From Phaeocystidibacter sp965659725 (GTDB lineage Bacteria; Bacteroidota; Bacteroidia; Flavobacteriales; Schleiferiaceae): DNA of 64,000 nt. The notes under the pieces were generated by a model. That model searched no databases, had not been told where the DNA came from, and was given only the letters and a program-made list of their open reading frames with translations. The stretch is taken from contig CBFHXG010000004.1 in NCBI GenBank assembly GCA_965659725.1, forward strand, positions 37,609 through 101,608, in the 5' to 3' direction. Position numbers and translations under genes: made by a program. Within the stretch, counting starts at the first letter, position 1. Every line of letters begins with the position of its first letter. Shown piece by piece: positions 52,692-60,905 of this stretch.

Positions 52692-55600
52692 ATGAAAAAT
52701 CTACTCCTCTCCTTATTCTGCTTGGGTATTTCCGCGGTCAGCGCACAAGAATTTGTGCTCGATTGGTCGGTGTTACCTGCGGACTCCTCTAGGTTGTCAA
52801 GCTCTCTTATCCTTGATAACGGAGCCTTTAATGAGTACGGCTTACCTATCTATACAGGTGAGTACGAATTGCCCATCAAAGGCAATGCTCATATCGAGCT
52901 CTTCTCTCCTGAAGTGGCTAAACTCACCTCTCAAGAAGTGATTGCACTCGGTGATCTGGTGGATCAAATCGGATTAAACTTCGATATCCAACAGGCCAAC
53001 ACCTATACAAGAGGTAAAGAGTACGTGTCCTATCGCATTCTGCCAATACGCCGAAATCAGAATACCAATGAATTCGAGAAACTCACTGCCTTCGACCTGA
53101 TGGTAGTAAGGGATGATAGGGGAGAGAGTTTCAAGACCAGTTCATGGGCACTGACTTCAGAGTTGGCCACGGGTAACTGGATAAAAATGCCTGTAACAGG
53201 GCGTGGACTGCATGTTGTATCTGTAAATACCTTAGCATCTGCTGGTATCATTGCGCTAGGCGCGCCCTCGAGTACACTTCACGCCTATCACAATGGAGGA
53301 GGACCTTTGCCTGAATCGATCAGTGCGAGTAGATTCGATGACCTCCGACAGATTCCACTTCGAATAGAGGATGGAGGAGATGGTGTATTGAATGCTGGTG
53401 ATAATGTGTATTTCTATGCTGAAGGACCACACAAGATATCTTACGATAGCAGTAATGATCGATTGCTACATACATTCAATGTGTATGCTCGTGAATCCTA
53501 TGTTTTCTTTACGTCCAAATCGCAATCCAATGGTTTGCGATTAAGGGAAGAAGCATGGACAGGTGGCTCAGCTACTACACAATCTCAAGGATTTGACGAG
53601 CTTCAGTTCCATGAACTCGATCTGAGGAATGTGGTAGGAACGGGTAGAACATGGTATGGGGAGATATTCGACTTTCAGTTAACCACTAACCTCTCCTTCG
53701 ATTTTCCGAATAGGATCCAGGGAGATCCGATTCTTATACGCTACAAAACAGCTGTTGAATCGGCCTCCCAGACCACTCAGTACGAAGTCAGAGAAGGTGG
53801 TGTGCTGAGATCCGTGCTAGTAATGAACCGAACCAATTCACGTTTTCCACTAACCACGAGCAGTTCATCGGTCGATTATATTTCGGGGAGTGGTGATGTG
53901 CTGGATATCGACCTTACATTCAATCGTGCGGTTGCACCTTCAGCAACGGGTTACTTGGATTACCTCAGTATTCAGTCTAGGAGACAATGGATTTACAGTG
54001 CAGGTGGGTTTGTTGCTAGCGACCTCTCTAGTGTTGCACCCGGTGGAGTGGTACAGTACACACTTTCCGATCCTAATGCGTGGGTTTGGGATGTCACGGA
54101 TCCTACTCGTCCTTTTGCCCCTCAAAGAAATTCGTCAGGTATATGGTTTGCTCCTTCGGATAGCTTGAGAACCTATTCCGTTTTCACTCCTGGTGATGCC
54201 GTGGAACTGACATCGTATAAAAGTGTGGGTAATCAAGATCTACACGCTTTTGAAGGAGTGGATATGATCATCGTATCGCATCCTAACTTCCTTTCCGAAG
54301 CTCAACGTTTAAAGGATCTGCATACACTGAACGACAATCTCAATACGGAAATCGTTACCCCAGAAGAGATCTACAATGAATTTTCGTGTGGTGCCCAAGA
54401 CGTAACGGCAATTCGCGATTTCATGAGAATGCTCTACAAAAGAGATGCAAGCGACCCATTGGAACATCTATTATTGATGGGGGATGCCTCATACGACTAT
54501 CTCAACAGAGTGCCGAACATGCAGAATTTCGTGCCTGTCTATCAATCTGTCAATTCAGTTTCGCTGTATACCTCTTTTATGTCGGATGACTATTATGCTC
54601 AGCTCGATGATGGGGAGGGTACGAATGTTACCTTCGATAAGGTGGATATCAATACAGGCCGACTTCCAGTTAAAACGATTGCTGAAGCTCAAGCTGTAGT
54701 AGATAAGATCGTTGATTATGCCGTGTCGGACGCCTCTTTTGGAGATTGGAGAAATCGTGTCACTTTCATCACCGACGATGTTGATGAGGATTGGGAGGAT
54801 GTATTGACCATCGAGCCAGAAAGAATCGCTCGAATGCTGGATACAGTATACCCCACCTTCAATATGGAGAAGATCTATTCCGATAGTTACACCCAGGTGA
54901 GTTCAAGTGGTTCGCAATCGTATCCATCTGCTCGTGAGGCAATTTATAGGTCTGTTCAAAGGGGTAATCTAGTAACTGCATATACAGGTCACGGTGGCGA
55001 GGTAGGTTGGGCTTCAGAACGACTTCTTCAGTTGCCAGATGTGAACAGGTGGACGAATCGCACAGAGCTTCCTTTATTTGTTACTATCACTTGTGAATTT
55101 ACCCGTTTTGATGATCCTTTCAGAACCTCGGCAGGTGAACAGGTGATGTTGAATCCCAATGGGGGTGGAATAGGCTTGATCAGTACCACTCGCGTCGTTT
55201 TTGTAGACGGAGCGGTAGATCTTAATGAGGTGGTGTTTGAGACCATCTTTGAGAAAGAGAATGGCGAGTATCCAACCTTAGGGGATGTAGTCCGCCGAGC
55301 GAAGAATGCCATCAACGCATCAGACAGAGTTCGATTCAGTCTGATCGGCGACCCAGCTCTTCGCTTGAATATCCCTGTACATGAAGTTATTTTGGATAGT
55401 ATCAATGGTGTGCCAACGGCTCAGGTAGACACTATCAAGGCGAGAGAGACCGTCACTTTGGATGGAAGATTGTTCAGGGATCAAGGTGGGTTGTTCAATG
55501 ACTTCAATGGCGAAGTCGTGGTTACCGTATTCGATAAGATCGTTCAAAAATCCACCCGTAGAAACGATGGAGAGGGTGCTGTTGTTAACTTCTCCCAGCA

Positions 55601-56459
55601 AGAGAATATCATATTCCGTGGTCGTGCGACGGTTGAGAATGGCTATTGGACGATCTCATTCATCGTTCCTCGCGATATTAATTATACGTATGGTCAGGGT
55701 AAGATTTCGCTTTATGCTGATAATGGCGTTACGGATGCTGCGGGTGCGAACAAGACTTTCTATGTAGGTGGACTGGGAGATCAAACCATCGCTGATGATG
55801 AAGGTCCAGAGATCCGATTGTTTATGAACGACACGAATTTCGTGAATGGAGGTTTGACAGATGAAAACCCAGTTGCACTAGCGCTACTTTATGATGAGTC
55901 AGGTATCAACGTGGTTGGAAATGGACTTGGTCATGACGTTGTAGGCGTTTTGGATGAAGATTTTGCCAACTCCTTTAGGTTGAATGCCTATTATCAAGGA
56001 GATCTTGACACCTATAAATCTGGAACCATTGAGTATCCATTCTTCGATCTCGATAATGGTCCTCACACATTGGATGTTCGAGTTTGGGATGTCATGAATA
56101 ACGTTAGTGAGACCAGGGTACATTTTGTGGTCGCTGAAAGAGATAACCTCCAGATCGAAGACCTTTTCAATTACCCAAATCCATTCTCCACTGAGACGAA
56201 TTTCAGCTTTGAACACAATCGTCCGGGTGAAGAGCTGGAGATCCAACTATTCATAATGGACCTCAATGGACGCATCGTTCATCATCAGAAGCAAGACCTA
56301 ACTCCGGAGGGTTCACGTACTTTGGACATGAAATGGGATGGTTCTGGCAGTAATGGGGCAAAAGTTTCGAATGGCTTATACGTTTTTAGGTTAGTTGTTC
56401 GTTCAAAGGCCGATGGTGAAGAAGCCGAACAAAGTGAACGTCTTGTTTATTTGAAGTGA
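52692..56459 (+). CDS. porU: T9SS sortase PorU (gingipain-like C25 peptidase)
   Basis: From the ATG at 52692 the product has 1255 residues; upstream in-frame codons are not needed since MKNLLLSLF begins the signal peptide (ending AVSAQ). The C25 caspase-like core has YTGHGGEVGW (His767) and TITCEFTRFDD (Cys801), the catalytic dyad. A beta domain and a FlgD-like/T9SS-type C-terminus follow (NYPNPFSTETNFSF, NGLYVFRLVVRS). PorU cuts the sorting tail of T9SS cargo at the surface and attaches A-LPS. It precedes porV by 49 bases. Confidence 0.95.
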   Translation: MKNLLLSLFCLGISAVSAQEFVLDWSVLPADSSRLSSSLILDNGAFNEYGLPIYTGEYELPIKGNAHIELFSPEVAKLTSQEVIALGDLVDQIGLNFDIQQANTYTRGKEYVSYRILPIRRNQNTNEFEKLTAFDLMVVRDDRGESFKTSSWALTSELATGNWIKMPVTGRGLHVVSVNTLASAGIIALGAPSSTLHAYHNGGGPLPESISASRFDDLRQIPLRIEDGGDGVLNAGDNVYFYAEGPHKISYDSSNDRLLHTFNVYARESYVFFTSKSQSNGLRLREEAWTGGSATTQSQGFDELQFHELDLRNVVGTGRTWYGEIFDFQLTTNLSFDFPNRIQGDPILIRYKTAVESASQTTQYEVREGGVLRSVLVMNRTNSRFPLTTSSSSVDYISGSGDVLDIDLTFNRAVAPSATGYLDYLSIQSRRQWIYSAGGFVASDLSSVAPGGVVQYTLSDPNAWVWDVTDPTRPFAPQRNSSGIWFAPSDSLRTYSVFTPGDAVELTSYKSVGNQDLHAFEGVDMIIVSHPNFLSEAQRLKDLHTLNDNLNTEIVTPEEIYNEFSCGAQDVTAIRDFMRMLYKRDASDPLEHLLLMGDASYDYLNRVPNMQNFVPVYQSVNSVSLYTSFMSDDYYAQLDDGEGTNVTFDKVDINTGRLPVKTIAEAQAVVDKIVDYAVSDASFGDWRNRVTFITDDVDEDWEDVLTIEPERIARMLDTVYPTFNMEKIYSDSYTQVSSSGSQSYPSAREAIYRSVQRGNLVTAYTGHGGEVGWASERLLQLPDVNRWTNRTELPLFVTITCEFTRFDDPFRTSAGEQVMLNPNGGGIGLISTTRVVFVDGAVDLNEVVFETIFEKENGEYPTLGDVVRRAKNAINASDRVRFSLIGDPALRLNIPVHEVILDSINGVPTAQVDTIKARETVTLDGRLFRDQGGLFNDFNGEVVVTVFDKIVQKSTRRNDGEGAVVNFSQQENIIFRGRATVENGYWTISFIVPRDINYTYGQGKISLYADNGVTDAAGANKTFYVGGLGDQTIADDEGPEIRLFMNDTNFVNGGLTDENPVALALLYDESGINVVGNGLGHDVVGVLDEDFANSFRLNAYYQGDLDTYKSGTIEYPFFDLDNGPHTLDVRVWDVMNNVSETRVHFVVAERDNLQIEDLFNYPNPFSTETNFSFEHNRPGEELEIQLFIMDLNGRIVHHQKQDLTPEGSRTLDMKWDGSGSNGAKVSNGLYVFRLVVRSKADGEEAEQSERLVYLK

Positions 56460-56478
56460 GTCTTCTCGCCGAACCTTC

Positions 56479-56486
56479 TATATTTG
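56479..56486 (+). promoter_or_regulatory. -7 promoter element of porV
   Basis: TATATTTG is a full match 22 bases before the ATG. TTTG at 56450-56453 (end of porU) is 25 bases upstream, slightly long. porV may thus be expressed apart from porU. Confidence 0.5.
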
Positions 56487-56508
56487 TATCCTCAATCGAC
56501 TCGGAAAT

Positions 56509-57678
56509 ATGAAAATACGAAGCCTCATTTTAGGCATTTTAGTTACCGGAACCCCGGCTGTAATGAAGGCACAGACTGCCTTTGGTGACCGATTAGAAGT
56601 AGTTACTACTGCCGTTCCTGTCCTTGCCATTGGCCCTGACGCTCGCCATGGTGGTCTGGCAAATGTTGGTGCTGCTACGAGCGTAGACGCCAATGCTATG
56701 TTCTGGAATACATCAAAACTCGCCTTTCTAGAGGAAGGTACTTCAGATATCGCGATGAACTATACCCCGTGGTTGGGTAGGTTGGTTCCAGATATCGATC
56801 TTTCATATATCAGCTTCGCAACAGCTATCGATGATCGTCAAGCTATGGGAGCCTCGATTCGATACTTTTCTTTAGGCTCTATCGATTTTCGAAATCAGCA
56901 GGGTGATTTCCAGGGAACGTTCGATCCATATGAGGTTACTTTTGATGTTGGATATGCTTTGAAGCTCTCTGATTATTGGTCGGCTGGTGTCGCACTCCGC
57001 TATATTTTCTCCGACCTAACCCAGGGTCAAGCTGCTGGTGTCAATCCTGGACAATCGGTGAGTACGGACCTTTCCGTTTATTATCAGGGTAGAAAGACAA
57101 ACTTACCAGACGGTCAAGCCGGGCGTTTGCTCTTTGGTGCGGCGATTACCAATGTAGGTGGTAAAATCAGCTACAGTGATGGTGGAAATGAAGACTTCTT
57201 GCCTACCAACTTGAGGATAGGAGCAGGGTATGAGTTCTTTATGGACGATTACAACTCCATTACCATCTATGCGGATGTCAACCGACTTTTAGTTCCAACG
57301 GCTCCGGTGCGTGATCCGCAGACTGGTGAGATCATTGAAGGAGAAGATGACAATGTTGGTGTAATCAGTGGTATTGTTCAATCGTTGAATCCAAATGCTA
57401 AGCCTGATGGTTGGGCTGAATTTTGGCGTGAGAACATGTACAACATCGCGGCTGAATATTGGTACGACGGAATTTTTGCAGTTCGCGGAGGATATCAATA
57501 TGAGCACGAGCTGAAGGGTAACCGCGAATTCTTTACACTGGGTGTAGGTATTCGATACAGCCAATTCGGATTCGATTTCAGCTATTTGATCCCTGCCAAT
57601 ACAACGGTAAGATCACCATTGGAAAACACTTTGCGCTTGAGCTTGTTAGTTCGATTCGGTGCAAACAGTGGTTCATGA
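56509..57678 (+). CDS. porV: T9SS outer-membrane shuttle protein PorV (LptO)
   Basis: The product has 389 residues with a signal peptide (ending VMKAQ). The start of the mature part, AVPVLAIGPDARHGGLANVGAATS, and the FadL-like barrel strands identify PorV. PorV binds cargo leaving SprA and carries it to PorU. The stop overlaps cdd as ATGA. The gene pair porU-porV is conserved and is the functional partner of sprA at 7731-15095. Confidence 0.96.
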   Translation: MKIRSLILGILVTGTPAVMKAQTAFGDRLEVVTTAVPVLAIGPDARHGGLANVGAATSVDANAMFWNTSKLAFLEEGTSDIAMNYTPWLGRLVPDIDLSYISFATAIDDRQAMGASIRYFSLGSIDFRNQQGDFQGTFDPYEVTFDVGYALKLSDYWSAGVALRYIFSDLTQGQAAGVNPGQSVSTDLSVYYQGRKTNLPDGQAGRLLFGAAITNVGGKISYSDGGNEDFLPTNLRIGAGYEFFMDDYNSITIYADVNRLLVPTAPVRDPQTGEIIEGEDDNVGVISGIVQSLNPNAKPDGWAEFWRENMYNIAAEYWYDGIFAVRGGYQYEHELKGNREFFTLGVGIRYSQFGFDFSYLIPANTTVRSPLENTLRLSLLVRFGANSGS

Positions 57679-58148
57679 AAGAAATAAATTGGTCAGCAAC
57701 ATACCAGATCGCTCAGCTAAATGAATTGAGTGAATCAGACCAGTTGCTAATAGAGAAAGCACAACGAAGTAGGGAGCAGGCATATGCTCCCTATTCTCGT
57801 TATAAGGTGGGGGCTGCCGCACTGCTCGATAATGGAGAGGTACTTCTCGGTAACAATCAGGAGAATGCAGCCTATCCTTCGGGTTTATGTGCAGAGCGTG
57901 TGGCCTTGTTCAGTGCCGGCGCTCAATTCCCATCCAATTCGATCGTATCCTTGGCGATTTTCACCAATGCACATGGCGATGTTCCTGCTACGAGCTGTGG
58001 CTCATGCAGACAAGTTATGTCCGAATTCGAGCAACGTCAGGAATCGAATATTCGAGTACTATTTTGCGATTCGGATGAGAATGTATTGATTTCTAGCTCA
58101 GTAAGGGATATTCTACCTTTTTCATTTGAAGGCAAAAGGTTGGGCTGA
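57675..58148 (+). CDS. cdd: Cytidine deaminase
   Basis: The product has 157 residues. Zinc ligands and catalytic Glu are in SGLCAERVALF (Cys72, Glu74) and SCGSCRQVM (Cys108, Cys111); the first residue before the second cysteine pair is Ser instead of the common Pro. It converts cytidine to uridine in salvage. The start overlaps the porV stop, so it is expressed with porV although the functions have no clear link. The same order is known from relatives. Confidence 0.95.
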   Translation: MKEINWSATYQIAQLNELSESDQLLIEKAQRSREQAYAPYSRYKVGAAALLDNGEVLLGNNQENAAYPSGLCAERVALFSAGAQFPSNSIVSLAIFTNAHGDVPATSCGSCRQVMSEFEQRQESNIRVLFCDSDENVLISSSVRDILPFSFEGKRLG

Positions 58149-58174
58149 GTTCCCCTCTATTTGTATTAGATTTG
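58140..58174 (+). promoter_or_regulatory. Promoter of pdhA-pdhC
   Basis: TAGATTTG (58167-58174) is a full -7 match; TTG at 58140-58142 is 24 bases upstream. The ATG follows after 23 bases. Confidence 0.55.
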
Positions 58175-58197
58175 CCTTCTGAAATGTACCTGTACTT

Positions 58198-59193
58198 ATG
58201 GCAAAGAAGAAGCTAACCAAAGCGGTTTATTTGAAGTGGTACGAAGACATGCTCTTCTGGAGAAAATTCGAGGACATGTCTTCTGCACTATACATTCAGC
58301 AGAAGATCCGTGGTTTCCTTCACCTCTATAATGGTCAAGAGGCTGTCCTAGCTGGCGCTCTTTTGGCTATGGAGAAGGGAGATAAGATGATCACTGCTTA
58401 CCGAAATCACGTTCAGCCTATCGGATTGGGTGTTGACCCTCGCAAGATCATGGCGGAGCTGATGGGAAAAGTGGGAGGAACCTCTAGAGGTAAAGGTGGT
58501 TCCATGCACATGTTCTCCAAAGAACATCACTTTTATGGTGGGCATGGTATCGTAGGCGGACAGATCCCATTGGGAGCGGGCTTGGCCTTTGCTGATAAAT
58601 ACAGAGGTGATAAACACGTTACGCTTTGTTACATGGGCGACGGTGCGGTACGTCAGGGGTCATTCCACGAAACAATGAACCTTGCTATGCTCTGGAACCT
58701 ACCCGTTGTATTCATTGTTGAGAATAACGGTTATGCAATGGGTACTTCTGTGGCGCGTACAGCAAATCACACCGATATCTACAAGCTTGGTTTAGGATAT
58801 GAAATGCCTTGCAAACCGGTGGAAGGTATGGATCCAAAGGTGGTCTACGAAGAGATGCACGAAGCAATGGACCGCGCTCGTAAGGGCAATGGACCGACGC
58901 TTCTCGAGATCAGGACCTACCGTTATAAGGGTCACTCGATGAGTGATGCCCAACATTACAGAACCAAAGATGAGGTAGCCGAATATCAGAAGATCGATCC
59001 GATCATTATCGTCAAGAAGATCATCGAGGATAAGAAGTGGGCTACTGAGGATGAATTGAAGGAGATCGAACAACGCGTTAAGGATCTCGTTCAAGAGTGT
59101 GTGGATTTCGCAGATGAATCGCCATTCCCTGATGCAAGTGAATTGTGGCAAGATATCTACACTCAAGAAGACTATCCGTTCATTAAAGAATAA
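58198..59193 (+). CDS. pdhA: Pyruvate dehydrogenase E1 component, alpha subunit
   Basis: The product has 331 residues. Key segments are RGFLHLYNGQEA, HGIVGGQIPLGAGLAFA, the thiamine diphosphate motif MGDGAVRQGSFHETMNLA to VENNGYAMGTS, and the phosphorylation-loop-like YRYKGHSMSDAQHYR. It decarboxylates pyruvate with the beta subunit, which is not in this window. pdhC follows by 25 bases. Confidence 0.95.
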   Translation: MAKKKLTKAVYLKWYEDMLFWRKFEDMSSALYIQQKIRGFLHLYNGQEAVLAGALLAMEKGDKMITAYRNHVQPIGLGVDPRKIMAELMGKVGGTSRGKGGSMHMFSKEHHFYGGHGIVGGQIPLGAGLAFADKYRGDKHVTLCYMGDGAVRQGSFHETMNLAMLWNLPVVFIVENNGYAMGTSVARTANHTDIYKLGLGYEMPCKPVEGMDPKVVYEEMHEAMDRARKGNGPTLLEIRTYRYKGHSMSDAQHYRTKDEVAEYQKIDPIIIVKKIIEDKKWATEDELKEIEQRVKDLVQECVDFADESPFPDASELWQDIYTQEDYPFIKE

Positions 59194-59218
59194 GTCAATC
59201 GGCTAAAGAATAACCAAT

Positions 59219-60484
59219 ATGGCTGTAGTAATTAATATGCCTCGCCTGAGCGACACCATGGAAGAAGGTGTTGTGGCCAAGTGGCACGTAAAGGTTGGAG
59301 ATCAGATCAATGAAGGTGATCTACTAGCTGAGATCGAAACTGATAAAGCGACGATGGACTTCGAAGCTTTTCCAGGCCAAGAAGGTAAACTCTTGCACAT
59401 CGGTGTTCAAGAGGGAGAAACTGCTCCGGTTGATAATGTACTTGCCATCCTAGGTGATGACAATGATGACGTTGAGAAGATCCTTGCCGAGCATGGTGGA
59501 GGAAACTCTGGATCGAAAGCAGACGAAAAAGAGGAAACCGAGAGTAAAGAAGAAAGCAAGCCAGAGGAGAAAGAAGAATCTTCATCTTCTGCTCCAGCAA
59601 CTAGTACTTCTGCTTCAAGCTCTTCTAGCAATGGGCGCCTTAAGGCTTCACCACTTGCCAAGAAGATGGCGGAGGAAAAGGGCATCGACATCAATCGAGT
59701 TAAAGGAACGGGTGAAGGTGGACGTATCGTTAAGCGCGACATCGACGACTTCAAGCCGGGTCAAGCGGCTGCTTCAACCAGTGGAGCTGCCATGAGTGCG
59801 GAAGAGTCGTACACCGATGTTCCTGTCTCTCAGATGCGCAAGACCATTGCTCGTCGTTTGGCGGAAAGCAAGTTCACTGCGCCTCACTTCTACTTGACCA
59901 TTGAGATTGATATGGATAATGCGGTTGCCACTCGCAAGCGCATCAACGACCGTGGAGATGTGAAGATCTCGTTCAACGATCTTGTTATCAAGGCTGCAGC
60001 TGTGGCATTGAAGAAGCATCCGGCGGTCAATTCTGCCTGGATGGGTGATAAGATCCGACAGAATCACCACGTACACATCGGTGTTGCCGTTGCTGTAGAC
60101 GAAGGTTTGTTGGTTCCAGTTATTCGTCACGCCAATGCAAAAGGCATGGTAGAGATCTCTTCTGAGGTACGCGACCTTGCAGGTAAGGCTAAGAACAAAG
60201 AACTTCAGCCAAAGGATTGGGAAGGAAACACATTCACCATCTCTAACTTGGGAATGTTCGGCATTGAAGAATTCACGGCTATCGTGAACCCACCAGACTC
60301 TTGTATCCTTGCAGTAGGTGGTATTCGTCAAGTACCGGTAGTTAAGGATGGCGAAGTGAAGGTTGGAAATGTGATGAAGGTAACGATGTCTTGCGACCAC
60401 CGTGTTGTTGATGGAGCTACTGGATCTCAATTCTTACAGACATTCAAGCAAATGATGGAAGAGCCAGTAACCATGTTGCTCTGA
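59219..60484 (+). CDS. pdhC: Dihydrolipoamide acetyltransferase (E2) of pyruvate dehydrogenase
   Basis: The product has 421 residues: one lipoyl domain (about 3-80, lipoyl Lys in ETDKATMDFEAF), a Glu/Lys/Ser linker, a subunit-binding domain (about 140-175: LKASPLAKKMAEEKGID) and the catalytic domain (about 195-421) with the active site CDHRVVDGATGSQFL. It forms the complex core and moves acetyl groups to CoA. The Ser-rich second linker (near 120-138) is flexible. A terminator follows. Confidence 0.96.
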   Translation: MAVVINMPRLSDTMEEGVVAKWHVKVGDQINEGDLLAEIETDKATMDFEAFPGQEGKLLHIGVQEGETAPVDNVLAILGDDNDDVEKILAEHGGGNSGSKADEKEETESKEESKPEEKEESSSSAPATSTSASSSSSNGRLKASPLAKKMAEEKGIDINRVKGTGEGGRIVKRDIDDFKPGQAAASTSGAAMSAEESYTDVPVSQMRKTIARRLAESKFTAPHFYLTIEIDMDNAVATRKRINDRGDVKISFNDLVIKAAAVALKKHPAVNSAWMGDKIRQNHHVHIGVAVAVDEGLLVPVIRHANAKGMVEISSEVRDLAGKAKNKELQPKDWEGNTFTISNLGMFGIEEFTAIVNPPDSCILAVGGIRQVPVVKDGEVKVGNVMKVTMSCDHRVVDGATGSQFLQTFKQMMEEPVTMLL

Positions 60485-60505
60485 TCACAAACTAGATATA
60501 TCAAT

Positions 60506-60537
60506 AAAGGGCTGGTGAACATTCGCTGGCCCTTTTT
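60506..60537 (+). terminator. Terminator after pdhC
   Basis: AAAGGGC (60506-60512) and GCCCTTT (60529-60535) close a 16-base partly paired loop, followed by TT. Confidence 0.82.
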
Positions 60538-60599
60538 CGTTGCGACCCACTTGTTGAAAATCTTTCAGAAATTTCTCAGAATCCTGCCAAAAGTCATGG

Positions 60600-60628
60600 T
60601 TTAAATACCGCTTTAATGTGTATGTTTG
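60600..60628 (+). promoter_or_regulatory. Promoter of the feoAB operon
   Basis: TATGTTTG (60621-60628) is a full -7 match; TTTA at 60600-60603 is 17 bases upstream. The ATG is 31 bases downstream. Confidence 0.65.
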
Positions 60629-60634
60629 CATTAC

Positions 60635-60651
60635 TTTATAATCAGTCTAAA
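60635..60651 (+). promoter_or_regulatory. Candidate iron-responsive operator
   Basis: TTTATAAT-C-AGTCTAAA is an imperfect palindrome (6 of 8 paired positions) between the promoter and the feoA start, where a repressor would block transcription. Its half-site resembles TTTAGACT-type DtxR or Fur-like sites; no regulator gene is adjacent. Confidence 0.35.
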
Positions 60652-60659
60652 TAAACGGG

Positions 60660-60905
60660 ATGAGATTTAAGCGTGCAGCAGACTTAAGGGTAGGAGAAAG
60701 AGGGGTCATTCGTGAGTTCGATCTTGACAAGCTTCCGGTTAAGTTGTTGGAGATGGGCTGCCTTCCAGGCGCCGAGCTCGAGGTAAAGCACGTTGCCCCG
60801 TTTGATGGACCTATTTACTTCCGAATGGAAGATTATCATTTGGCGATGCGTAGAGAGCTTGCTGAGATGATCTTGTTGGAAGGTTCTGTAGAGGATGTAG
60901 CATGA
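60660..60905 (+). CDS. feoA: Ferrous iron transport protein FeoA
   Basis: The product has 81 residues and an SH3-like fold: ADLRVGERGVIREFDLDKLPVKLLEMGCLPGAELEV and MRRELAEMILLE match FeoA. It modulates FeoB at the inner membrane. It overlaps feoB as ATGA. The ATG is 9 bases beyond a candidate operator. Confidence 0.93.
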   Translation: MRFKRAADLRVGERGVIREFDLDKLPVKLLEMGCLPGAELEVKHVAPFDGPIYFRMEDYHLAMRRELAEMILLEGSVEDVA

